A stretch of 64,000 bases of DNA from the NCBI RefSeq assembly GCF_003667575.1, contig NZ_RCUY01000011.1, positions 280,344 to 344,343 on the forward strand. Reading direction: 5' to 3'. Every line of letters starts with the position of its first letter. Position 1 is the stretch's first letter. The DNA comes from Mycetocola lacteus (GTDB lineage Bacteria; Actinomycetota; Actinomycetes; Actinomycetales; Microbacteriaceae). Positions 37,165 through 43,949 of the stretch are shown here, one piece after another. The notes beneath the pieces are model-generated. The model saw nothing but the letters and a program-made list of their open reading frames with translations, did not search any database and was not told the DNA's origin. Both the position numbers and the translations under genes were made by a program.

Positions 37165-37434
37165 TCAGGGGATTGGAGTGGTGGGGGCACCGCCTATTCG
37201 ATGAACCGGTTCGGAGTCAAGGAGGTAGGCGAGCGCATCCAGGTATGGCCGCAACGCTACGCGCAAGGCACGGTCATAAACAGTGCGTGAGTCGATAGGA
37301 ACATGCCCCCAAACAGCATCGCCAGGCTCGTTAGCGCATCGGCAAACGGGGACAGCAAGAATCGCACCGATCTGCTTCCCCAACGCACTTCGCGATTCAC
37401 TCGAATCACCTCCGAGCTCTATCTTTCGCTTCGT
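37165..37434 (-). pseudogene. Truncated second copy (A2') of the GAF-like membrane protein
   Basis: The frame open from 37434 to a stop at 37165 lacks an N-terminus and membrane helices. Its middle and end (IGAILAVPVC, then VYDRALRVALRPYLDALAYL) parallel the C-terminal part of the 258-residue protein at 37734-38510 (ELVIPLRAP, then EFHVALMPYAEAMEFAIV). It lies between the first small gene and the second small gene, the position expected for a second A copy. A TTG or GTG start inside could still allow a short product. A further upstream remnant in another frame is possible but weak. Confidence 0.6.
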
Positions 37435-37530
37435 CTAGCCGGCCACGGTCCTGATCGTTGAAACTGTGGAAACTTCGATGCGATGAGTGCGCTGTGGAGG
37501 ATGCTCAGGCTGCCTTCCGCGGTTCGCGCA

Positions 37531-37737
37531 CTACCGAAGCTGACTGGGGTGAATCCCGTGGCGCCTTCGTAGTCCACGCCAGCGCAGATGAAGAATGTCC
37601 AACGCAATTGCGCGCATCCCCGCGGCAACCTGGCGCTCAATAGCATCGCTAAAGTCCTTTGCCGTGTCGTGGTCGGCCCAGTATGGTTCCCGTGCAGGCG
37701 TCTGCAGTTCGGGCTGCTGCTCGTCGATGTCGCTCAT
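37531..37737 (-). CDS. Small charged protein, first copy (B1) of a duplicated module
   Basis: A 68-residue protein, MSDIDEQQPELQ... with an acidic N-terminus and the basic C-terminal segment DILHLRWRGLRRRHGI. Its ATG overlaps the TGA of the upstream membrane protein by four bases, so it is translationally coupled and probably acts with it. Paralog of the protein at 36937-37149. No helix-turn-helix or enzymatic motif visible. Unknown function. Confidence 0.7.
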   Translation of the reverse strand: MSDIDEQQPELQTPAREPYWADHDTAKDFSDAIERQVAAGMRAIALDILHLRWRGLRRRHGIHPSQLR

Positions 37738-38510
37738 GATCTTCGTCCCGTGTCCTTCCTACTTTCGATTGACCGATGCTCCGCGGCGACGATAGCAAAT
37801 TCCATTGCTTCCGCGTATGGCATCAACGCTACGTGGAATTCTTTTGAGTGATCGTTCTCCGTAACCCCCATGATGCGCAGGGCACCAAGAACGCGGTCGG
37901 GGGCGCGGAGCGGGATGACCAGTTCGGAGTCTCGCCGGTGCCGTGATCTCACGACGCCCTCCGTGTTCTCCCGCGTGATCTCGCCAATCCAGCCCAGCGG
38001 GGAGAGCCCACGCACGCGCATCGGCGGCAGCCGTGCACCGGAAATTCCGGCACCGACGCCCACTCGTGGTTTCCAAAATTGCCCATCCTCGCTAAGGACA
38101 TAGAGGACGATGCCCACTCGTGAGTCCCCGCGGAACCGCGTGCGCCACAGCCGGAAAACGGTGTCTTCGAGGTAATTCTTTCCGAGTCGCGATCGAGTTG
38201 CGGGCGAAATCACAACCAGCTCGGTGGCCAGACGAACCGTGCTGCGGAGCAGCGTCAGGGTATCGCCCGTCTGTGCCGTCGCAATGCGAAACAGGTTGCC
38301 TTCGGCTGAGGACTGGAACCCTCGTACCAGCAGCGGGCACACACCGATCGCGATCAGCATGCCACCGATGATCAGGCCGATAGGCTCACCGCGTGCGGTG
38401 GAGAAACTCATCCCACCGAAGAGAATGGCAACGCAGGTCATCGCCTCGGCAAACGGCGACAGCAGGAAGCGTAGCGCTGCCCCTCGCACGTTGCCCGCCC
38501 TAAGTGTCAT
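37734..38510 (-). CDS. Two-helix membrane protein with a C-terminal GAF-like domain (A1)
   Basis: I start at the ATG at 38510, with GGGGGTGA upstream (258 residues); a GTG sits one codon earlier. Two hydrophobic segments lie at about 18-35 and 44-62. A helical linker (about 70-120) leads to an alpha/beta region with GAF-like alternation: VGIVLYVLSEDGQFWKPRVG, LSPLGWIGEI, DSELVIPLRAPDRVLGALRI, then the final helix FHVALMPYAEAMEFAIVAAE. The layout suggests a membrane-tethered sensor without an attached output domain. The gene is less GC-rich than its neighbours, suggesting transfer. The coupled 68-residue protein B1 is the likely partner. Confidence 0.75.
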   Translation of the reverse strand: MTLRAGNVRGAALRFLLSPFAEAMTCVAILFGGMSFSTARGEPIGLIIGGMLIAIGVCPLLVRGFQSSAEGNLFRIATAQTGDTLTLLRSTVRLATELVVISPATRSRLGKNYLEDTVFRLWRTRFRGDSRVGIVLYVLSEDGQFWKPRVGVGAGISGARLPPMRVRGLSPLGWIGEITRENTEGVVRSRHRRDSELVIPLRAPDRVLGALRIMGVTENDHSKEFHVALMPYAEAMEFAIVAAEHRSIESRKDTGRRS

Positions 38511-38657
38511 CACTCATCACCCCCATTCACAATCCTCTGCGACAGAAGAGCTGCGCGGTGAGAACACCATAATCTGTGGAGAACGTGGTCTACACGCACC
38601 TATGTGGAGGAGGGTTCTTGCCCACGAAATGCGGCGAGAACACCGGACGAACGCCCC

Positions 38658-39350
38658 TTATCGCCGGGCGGGACCCACCGGCTCGAAGTACTCGGGGTGA
38701 CTGCGCTCCAGGCCGTCGAGGTCGATCAGGACGAAGCGCAGGTGGGAGCGCAGCTCGGCGGCGGCACCGGGAATGGTGCCGGATTCGAGAGCGTCGACGA
38801 TGCGCTCGTGATCACGGATGTACTCGGAGACCGAGCGGAACCCGGTCAGTCCGTGATAGCGCACGCGGTCGAGGTGCCCCTTGGCACCGGCGACGGTTGC
38901 CCAGGCGGTTTCGTGCCCGGGGATGCTCAGGAGGGCGCGGTGAAACTCCTCATCCAGCGGGTAGAAGTCCTCGGGGTCTTCGACCTCGCGCTGCCGGGCG
39001 ATAATGTCGCGAAGCCGCGCTATCTGGGCCTCCCCCACGCGGTCGCGGCACGCCTCGAGCGAGGCCAGCTCGATGGCCTCGCGGATGAACTGCGCCTGGC
39101 GCACCACGGCCGAGTCGATCCGAGCCACGTAGGTCCCACTCTGCGGGCGCACCTCCACGAGCCCCTCCTGGGCGACCAGCAGCAGTGCCTCACGCACGGG
39201 CTGACGACTCACCCCGAGCTCGCCGGCCAGATCGGCCTCGCTCAGCCCGGTGCCCGGGGCGTAGGTCCCGCGGATCACCCGCTCGCGGATCTCGGTGTAG
39301 GCGATCGACCGCGCGGACGCACGTGGTGCCGAAGCGGTGGAGGAGGTCAT
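38658..39350 (-). CDS. GntR family (FadR subfamily) regulator of the mannonate gene
   Basis: A 230-residue protein. The winged helix-turn-helix IRERVIRGTYAPGTGLSEAD through LAGELGVSRQPVREALLLVA (about 20-62) is followed by an all-helical FCD domain with the metal-ligand pattern DEEFHRALL...GH and the closing HERIVDALESG. FCD regulators often sense uronates or other carboxylates. It is downstream of manD on the same strand. Paired candidate operator sites lie upstream of manD. Confidence 0.92.
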   Translation of the reverse strand: MTSSTASAPRASARSIAYTEIRERVIRGTYAPGTGLSEADLAGELGVSRQPVREALLLVAQEGLVEVRPQSGTYVARIDSAVVRQAQFIREAIELASLEACRDRVGEAQIARLRDIIARQREVEDPEDFYPLDEEFHRALLSIPGHETAWATVAGAKGHLDRVRYHGLTGFRSVSEYIRDHERIVDALESGTIPGAAAELRSHLRFVLIDLDGLERSHPEYFEPVGPARR

Positions 39351-39369
39351 GGCTCAATCCTAGGCCGGA

Positions 39370-39401
39370 GGGCCCGGGATGCCGTGCGGCATCCCGAGCC
39401 C
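39370..39401 (-). terminator. Hairpin just upstream of the GntR gene
   Basis: CGGGATGCC (39375-39383) pairs with GGCATCCCG (39388-39396), extended by GGG/CCC flanks. It lies between manD and the regulator and may attenuate read-through. Confidence 0.6.
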
Positions 39402-39472
39402 TCGGGTGTACAGAGTTGTTCGATTAGCGGGTGCACCCGGCGCAAACCCACACCCACCAATCGAATCCTGGT

Positions 39473-39497
39473 CCCGCAAGATGCACGATCTCGCGGG
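39473..39497 (-). terminator. Hairpin after manD
   Basis: CCCGCAAGAT (39473-39482) can pair with GATCTCGCGGG-type arm ending at 39497 with G-T wobbles, 28 bases past the manD stop. A second hairpin follows at 39370. Confidence 0.45.
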
Positions 39498-39524
39498 TGG
39501 CGGCACGGGGCCGCAGACGGCGAC

Positions 39525-40763
39525 CTACCAGTCGTGAACGGTACCGTCGGCCAGACGGTTATAGGGCAGGTAGGCCTGCTCGTACGGGTACTTGCCCGCC
39601 TCGTCCTTGTTGAGCTCGACACCCAGACCCGGCTTGTTGCCCGGGTGCAGGAAGCCGTTCTCCCAGGTGAAGGACTGCTCGAAGACCTGGTCGGTCTTGG
39701 CCCCGTGCTTCATGTACTCCTGGATACCGAAGTTGTGGATCGCCAGTCCCAGGTGCATGGCCGCTGCCATACCCACCGGAGAGATGTCGGTCGGTCCGTG
39801 CATACCGGACTTGATCTGGTACTGCGCCGCGTACTCGAGGATCTTCTTGAGGTGCGAGATACCACCGGTGTGGGTCACGGCCGAGCGCACGTAGTCGATG
39901 AGCTGCTCGCGGATGATCTGCTGGTAGTCCCACTGGGTGTTGAAGATCTCACCGATCGCCAGCGGGGTGGTGGTGTGCTGACGAACCAGGCGCAGGGCCT
40001 CCTGGTTCTCGGCCGGGGTACAGTCCTCGAGCCAGAACAGGTCGTAGGGCTCGAGGCTCTTGCCCAGCTTGGCGGCCTGGATCGGGGTCATCCGGTGGTG
40101 GCCGTCGTGCAGCAGCGGCAGCTCGGGACCGAACTCGTTCCGCACGGCCTCAAACACGGTGGGTACGTGGCGCAGGTAGGCACGGGTATCCCAGTCCTCC
40201 TCGGCCGGGTAGGCACCGCGCTGGGCGGGCTCGTGGTCGTAGCGCACGCCGGTGTTGGCGTCGAAGGTGTCGTTGGAGGCGATGCCGTAGATCGACTTCA
40301 GGCCGGGAACACCGGTCTGCACGCGGATCGCCCGGTAGCCCTGCTCCTGGTGCGAGCGGATGCTGTCAAACAGCTCCGGCATGGTCTTGCCCGAGGCGTG
40401 ACCGTAGGCGAGCAGGCCGTTGCGCGAGGCGCCACCCAGCAGCTGGTAGAGCGGCATGCCGGCAGCCTTGGCCTTAATGTCCCAGAGAGCCACGTCCACG
40501 GCGGCAATCGCGGCCATCGTGACCGGGCCACGACGCCAGTAGGCCCCGCGGTAGAGGAACTGCCACATGTCCTCGATGCGGTGCGCGTCGGCACCGATCA
40601 GCAGCGGCACCACGTGCTCCTGCAGGTAGGCGACCACGGCAAGCTCGCGACCGTTCAGGGTGGCGTCACCCAGGCCGGTGATTCCGTCTTCGGTGGTGAT
40701 CTTCAGTGTGACAAAGTTCCGGTCGGGACTGGTGACGATGATTTCGGCACTGGCGATACGCAT
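39525..40763 (-). CDS. manD: D-mannonate dehydratase of the enolase superfamily (ManD/RspA type)
   Basis: A 412-residue enolase-superfamily enzyme converting D-mannonate to 2-keto-3-deoxygluconate. The N-terminal capping domain is complete ([39 protein letters not shown]). The barrel shows VQTGVPG, the metal and catalytic region [58 protein letters not shown] and the C-terminal [18 protein letters not shown]. These match the high-activity ManD/RspA pattern better than muconate cycloisomerases. It completes the UxaC-UxuB-ManD route. AAAGGAG lies before the ATG. Confidence 0.93.
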   Translation of the reverse strand: MRIASAEIIVTSPDRNFVTLKITTEDGITGLGDATLNGRELAVVAYLQEHVVPLLIGADAHRIEDMWQFLYRGAYWRRGPVTMAAIAAVDVALWDIKAKAAGMPLYQLLGGASRNGLLAYGHASGKTMPELFDSIRSHQEQGYRAIRVQTGVPGLKSIYGIASNDTFDANTGVRYDHEPAQRGAYPAEEDWDTRAYLRHVPTVFEAVRNEFGPELPLLHDGHHRMTPIQAAKLGKSLEPYDLFWLEDCTPAENQEALRLVRQHTTTPLAIGEIFNTQWDYQQIIREQLIDYVRSAVTHTGGISHLKKILEYAAQYQIKSGMHGPTDISPVGMAAAMHLGLAIHNFGIQEYMKHGAKTDQVFEQSFTWENGFLHPGNKPGLGVELNKDEAGKYPYEQAYLPYNRLADGTVHDW

Positions 40764-40816
40764 GCGCGGTCAACTCCTTTGATGATGCGACGGGTCGGTC
40801 ATTCCGCCCACAAGAA

Positions 40817-40832
40817 AACTACCATACCAGTT
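40817..40832. promoter_or_regulatory. Candidate GntR operator upstream of manD, site 1
   Basis: AACTACCATACCAGTT is an imperfect palindrome around a central AT. Its minus-strand core CTGGTATGGTAG recurs as CTGGTATGGCAG at 40904-40915. The site lies about 55 bases upstream of manD. The TGGTAT half resembles operators of uronate-sensing FadR-type regulators. Confidence 0.5.
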
Positions 40833-40858
40833 GTGTGATTGCGAGCCGCAGAACACAC

Positions 40859-40894
40859 AACAGCGCATGCTTTATCGAGAAAGCATGCGCTGTT
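40859..40894 (-). terminator. Terminator of the glutaredoxin-like gene
   Basis: AACAGCGCATGCTTT (40859-40873) pairs perfectly with AAAGCATGCGCTGTT (40880-40894) over a 6-base loop. Confidence 0.85.
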
Positions 40895-40903
40895 ACGAAA
40901 ACG

Positions 40904-40915
40904 CTGGTATGGCAG
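40904..40915. promoter_or_regulatory. Candidate GntR operator, site 2
   Basis: CTGGTATGGCAG is the second copy, in inverted orientation, of the 12-base word in site 1, 85 bases away. It lies just downstream of the glutaredoxin-like stop and beyond that gene's terminator. Confidence 0.4.
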
Positions 40916-40922
40916 ATACGCG

Positions 40923-41195
40923 CTAGAGGACACCCAACTCGGTGAGCTTGGCCTCCAGATCGCGGTCACTCGGCTCAACCTGATGCGATCCATCCGGGAA
41001 CACCACCACCGGAATCTGGGTCCGGCCGGAGATCGCCTGAGCGCGCTCGGCACCGGTCTCATCAGCAACCAGATCCACATAGGTGTAGGCCACCCCACGG
41101 GCATCCAGTAGGGCTTTGGATCGCACACAGTCACGGCACCAGTCGGCACCGTACATGGTGATCTGAGGGTCGTTTGCGATTACATCGTTTGTCAT
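40923..41195 (-). CDS. Glutaredoxin-like / mycoredoxin-type thiol oxidoreductase
   Basis: A 90-residue thioredoxin-fold protein. The active site is MYGADWCRDCVRSK, a CxxC (CRDC) at about 20-23. The cis-proline motif is RTQIPVVVFPDGSH, followed by the C-terminal helix. Compact size and sequence resemble the mycothiol-dependent mycoredoxins of actinobacteria more than NrdH; the exact reductant is not proven. Single gene with its own terminator. Confidence 0.88.
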   Translation of the reverse strand: MTNDVIANDPQITMYGADWCRDCVRSKALLDARGVAYTYVDLVADETGAERAQAISGRTQIPVVVFPDGSHQVEPSDRDLEAKLTELGVL

Positions 41196-41236
41196 GAGCC
41201 CACCCTACGCCCGCTTCACTGCCTCCGCCAGGGCGA

Positions 41237-41803
41237 TCAGGTAGCGACCGCCACCGCGCCACCGAACCTTGTGGGCCGGAGAGTAAGACCGGCGGGCGGC
41301 AGATCAAAGATTTCTCCGCTGGGGATAAATCCGCGGCGCAGAAAGTATGCGGTGAGTGCGGGCTCGGGAGTCACGATCACCAGTTCGCGAGCCTCCCCGC
41401 GCACCGAGCCTCGCAGCATTCGATCCAACTCCGCGACCATCGCCGAGGTCACATCACATCGAGTGCGAGCGGGGGTCACCCAAAATGCCCCCAGACGCAA
41501 CCCTCCATTACCCTGGGTCCTCAGATTCACCACAGACGCCAGGGCTCCGTCTCCGCGTCCATGTTGCACATGCGCGGCGGCCACCAGGACACCCTCTACC
41601 TCCCCCAGTAGCACCCGCTGATTCTCGGCTCGGATCCAGTGCGCCGCCAACGGAAGATCCGTCGGCCGCGACGAGGACATACCCACCTCGCTCGCCCACC
41701 CCGCGCGACTGGGTGCCCCGCGAAACACTCGGGCGGCCAGCGCCACAATCCTGGGGGCATCCGCGGCCACCGCGAATCGGAACCGAATCTCGCTCACATC
41801 CAT
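41237..41803 (-). CDS. GNAT-like N-acetyltransferase
   Basis: A 188-residue protein with the layout of a GNAT fold. The N-terminal helix is RFAVAADAPRIVALAARVF. The central strand and acetyl-CoA region (RLGAFWVTPARTRCDVTSAM, about 103-122) is followed by ELVIVTPEPALTAYFLRRGF, the usual final strand-helix with aromatic-Arg-Arg-Gly-Phe. The pyrophosphate-binding loop is atypical, so activity is uncertain. Substrate unknown. It is 41 bases upstream of the glutaredoxin-like gene on the same strand. Confidence 0.72.
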   Translation of the reverse strand: MDVSEIRFRFAVAADAPRIVALAARVFRGAPSRAGWASEVGMSSSRPTDLPLAAHWIRAENQRVLLGEVEGVLVAAAHVQHGRGDGALASVVNLRTQGNGGLRLGAFWVTPARTRCDVTSAMVAELDRMLRGSVRGEARELVIVTPEPALTAYFLRRGFIPSGEIFDLPPAGLTLRPTRFGGAVAVAT

Positions 41804-41855
41804 TCACGCTACGCGCGTGCGCCGGCGCGATGGAGCGCGCCCATCAAACGTGTCG

Positions 41856-42482
41856 CTAATCGCCCGCGAGGAGGGCGCGTGCGGCACCGGTTACCTGCAC
41901 CACGAGCTCCGCCCGGCGATGCCGGTCACGACCAAACCGATCGGCCGCCGTTTCGGGATCATCCTGGGTCCCCTCACTCCCACCGAGCACCAGGCGATTC
42001 ATCTGCGGCATGGTCCACCAGGCGGCGGCGAGCATGATGATACTCAGGAGCAGCTGGGCCACCTGGGGTCGCGATACACCGGGCAAGGCCACGGACAGGG
42101 TATCCACCTTGGCCACACAGTTCGCCAGCCGAGTGTGGCCACCCATCCGGGCGGCGGGCCGCTCCAACCCCTCCCAGGCCAGCAATCGGGGCAGGTGCGG
42201 GCTCTGATGGAAGCGATCAAAAAAGGCTCCGGCATACTCCCCCACGGCCTCGGCCCCGACGCCGGACACGTGCACCTGCCCCACGAAGGTTTCCAACTCG
42301 CGCGAAAGCACGGTCTCAAACAGCGCCTCCTTGTTGCCGAAGTAGCTGTAGATGCGCTCCTTATTCACCCCGGCCGCCCGCGCAATGGCGTCGATGCGGG
42401 TGCCCGCCAAACCAGACTCACTAAAGCACGCCGTCGCGGCATCGAGCAGGAGCTTTTGAGTGCGTTCGGTATCCCAGGCCAT
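41856..42482 (-). CDS. TetR family repressor
   Basis: A 208-residue TetR protein. The DNA-binding helix-turn-helix LLLDAATACFSESGLAGTRI, DAIARAAGVNKERIYSYFGNK spans about 11-52, followed by a helical ligand-binding domain of the TetR_C type with ALPGVSRPQVAQLLLSIIML near the dimer interface. It is divergent from a small membrane-protein gene 92 bases away, and two matching palindromic sites lie between them, so it probably represses itself and that gene. Confidence 0.92.
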   Translation of the reverse strand: MAWDTERTQKLLLDAATACFSESGLAGTRIDAIARAAGVNKERIYSYFGNKEALFETVLSRELETFVGQVHVSGVGAEAVGEYAGAFFDRFHQSPHLPRLLAWEGLERPAARMGGHTRLANCVAKVDTLSVALPGVSRPQVAQLLLSIIMLAAAWWTMPQMNRLVLGGSEGTQDDPETAADRFGRDRHRRAELVVQVTGAARALLAGD

Positions 42483-42500
42483 GACCCCAGTCTAGCAATT

Positions 42501-42564
42501 CCAACTAAACGGTTGCAGATACCCGATCGAGGCGATACTGTCGAATCTGCAACCAAACAGTTGG
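42501..42564. promoter_or_regulatory. Twin TetR operators
   Basis: CCAACTAAACGGTTG (42501-42515) and CAACCAAACAGTTGG (42550-42564) are inverted copies of one semi-palindromic 15-base site; the match extends to 20 bases (TCCAAC...TTGCAGA). They lie on either side of the promoter region between tetR and the divergent gene, one 19 bases from tetR, the other 11 bases from the small gene. The spacing fits steric repression of both promoters. Confidence 0.8.
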
Positions 42565-42574
42565 AGATTGATTA

Positions 42575-42847
42575 ATGTCACAGAAACCACCCTCGACCCA
42601 CGTCCGCGCACTGCTCACCTGGCTCGCCATCTTCCCCCTGGTCACCCTCGGCTCGTTCGCCCTCGAACCCCTCTCCGCGGGCTGGCCTCTGCCCTTGCGC
42701 ACGCTGGTGCTGACCGCGGCCGTGGTTCCCCTGGCCGTCTACCTGGTGGTCCCCAACCTGTTGCGCGCGCACGGAAGCATTCTGTCGAGGCGCGCGGGCC
42801 TAGTTCCGGCAGTCGCGGTCATTCCCCCGGCAGAACTGGCGGACTAA
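42575..42847 (+). CDS. Small two-helix membrane protein under TetR control
   Basis: A 90-residue protein with two hydrophobic segments (LLTWLAIFPLVTLGSFAL, about 13-30, and LRTLVLTAAVVPLAVYLVV, about 41-59), a short loop and a cytoplasmic Arg-containing tail. It starts 10 bases after the second TetR operator, with GGAGATTG upstream. Function unknown; the sequence is reminiscent of small membrane partners of TetR-controlled monooxygenase or efflux genes, but I cannot assign a family. A very strong terminator follows. Confidence 0.72.
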   Translation: MSQKPPSTHVRALLTWLAIFPLVTLGSFALEPLSAGWPLPLRTLVLTAAVVPLAVYLVVPNLLRAHGSILSRRAGLVPAVAVIPPAELAD

Positions 42848-42871
42848 CGGGGACACGCACAGCGCCCACCA

Positions 42872-42922
42872 CCACATCACAAACGCCTCCCGCTCATCGA
42901 GCGGGAGGCGTTTGTGATGTGG
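42872..42922. terminator. 24-bp perfect hairpin, bidirectional terminator
   Basis: Bases 42872-42895 pair without mismatch with 42899-42922 around a 3-base loop, between the small membrane-protein gene and the convergent prs gene. Core arms are ACGCCTCCCGCTC and GAGCGGGAGGCGT. Confidence 0.9.
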
Positions 42923-42929
42923 CTAAATG

Positions 42930-43910
42930 CTAGGCGGCACCGTCGAACATCGAGGTAACCGAACCATCCTCGAAGACCTCGTGGATCGCACGTGCCAGCA
43001 GCGGCGCGATCGGGAGGATGGTGAGGGTGTCGAAGCGCTTGTGCTCGGGGATCGGCAGGGTGTCGGTCACCACGACCTCGTCCACGCAGGCCGACTGCAG
43101 AATCTCGCTCGCCGGGTCCGAGAACACGGCGTGGGTTGCGGCCACGATCACGCGGGTCGCACCGTTGTCCTTGAGAGCCTGAGCCGCCTTGACGATGGTT
43201 CCGCCGGTGTCGATCATGTCGTCCACCAGAAGGCAGACACGACCCTCGACGTTACCGACGATCTCGTGCACGGTGACCTGGTTGGCCACCAGCGGGTCAC
43301 GACGCTTGTGGATGATCGCCAGCGGCGCATCCAGCTGGTCACTCCACATGTCGGCCACGCGCACGCGGCCCATGTCCGGGGACACCACGGTCAGCTCGGA
43401 GCGGTCGAGGGAGGCACGGAAGTGCTCCAGCAGAACCGGCATCGCGAACAGGTGGTCCACCGGGCCGTCGAAGAAGCCCTGGATCTGCGAGGCGTGCAGG
43501 TCCACCGACATGATGCGGTTGGCACCGGCAGTCTTGAACAGGTCGGCGACAAGGCGAGCCGAGATCGGCTCACGGCCGCGACCCTTCTTGTCCTGACGTG
43601 CATAGGGGTAGAACGGGGCGACCACGGTGATCCGCTTAGCGGAGGCGCGCTTGAGCGCGTCAACCATGATCAGCTGCTCCATCAGCCACTCGTTGATCGG
43701 AGCGGTGTGAGACTGGATGACAAATGCATCACAACCACGCACGCTCTCATCGAACCGCGCGTAGATCTCACCGTTGGCGAAGGTACGAGCGTCGGTCGGG
43801 ACGAGCTCGGACCCGAGCGCTTCGGCTACTGCCTCAGCGAGCTCGGGGTGCGAGCGACCCGCGACCAGAACCAGACGCTTCTGACCATTCGTTTTAATGC
43901 CGGACACCAC
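42930..43910 (-). CDS. prs: Ribose-phosphate pyrophosphokinase (PRPP synthetase)
   Basis: A 326-residue enzyme making phosphoribosyl pyrophosphate from ribose 5-phosphate and ATP for nucleotide, His and Trp synthesis. Signatures: RCDAFVIQSHTAPINEWLME-type region (RGCDAFVIQSHTAPI), YPYARQDKKGRGREPISARL (about 100-119), MSVDLHASQIQGFFDGPVDH (divalent-ion region), VSPDMGRVRVAD and the PRPP loop LVDDMIDTGGTIVKAA (about 225-240). It lies 39 bases after glmU, a conserved actinobacterial pair. Confidence 0.97.
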   Translation of the reverse strand: MVSGIKTNGQKRLVLVAGRSHPELAEAVAEALGSELVPTDARTFANGEIYARFDESVRGCDAFVIQSHTAPINEWLMEQLIMVDALKRASAKRITVVAPFYPYARQDKKGRGREPISARLVADLFKTAGANRIMSVDLHASQIQGFFDGPVDHLFAMPVLLEHFRASLDRSELTVVSPDMGRVRVADMWSDQLDAPLAIIHKRRDPLVANQVTVHEIVGNVEGRVCLLVDDMIDTGGTIVKAAQALKDNGATRVIVAATHAVFSDPASEILQSACVDEVVVTDTLPIPEHKRFDTLTILPIAPLLARAIHEVFEDGSVTSMFDGAA

Positions 43911-43949
43911 TCCTGCTTCCTGCCGGTCTTGACCGACGTTTCGCGTTAT

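Noticed and set aside
36937-38510. Known type II toxin-antitoxin pair
   Set aside because: The larger protein has membrane helices and a sensor-like domain, and the small one lacks a recognisable DNA-binding or toxin fold; I could not support a TA label from sequence alone.
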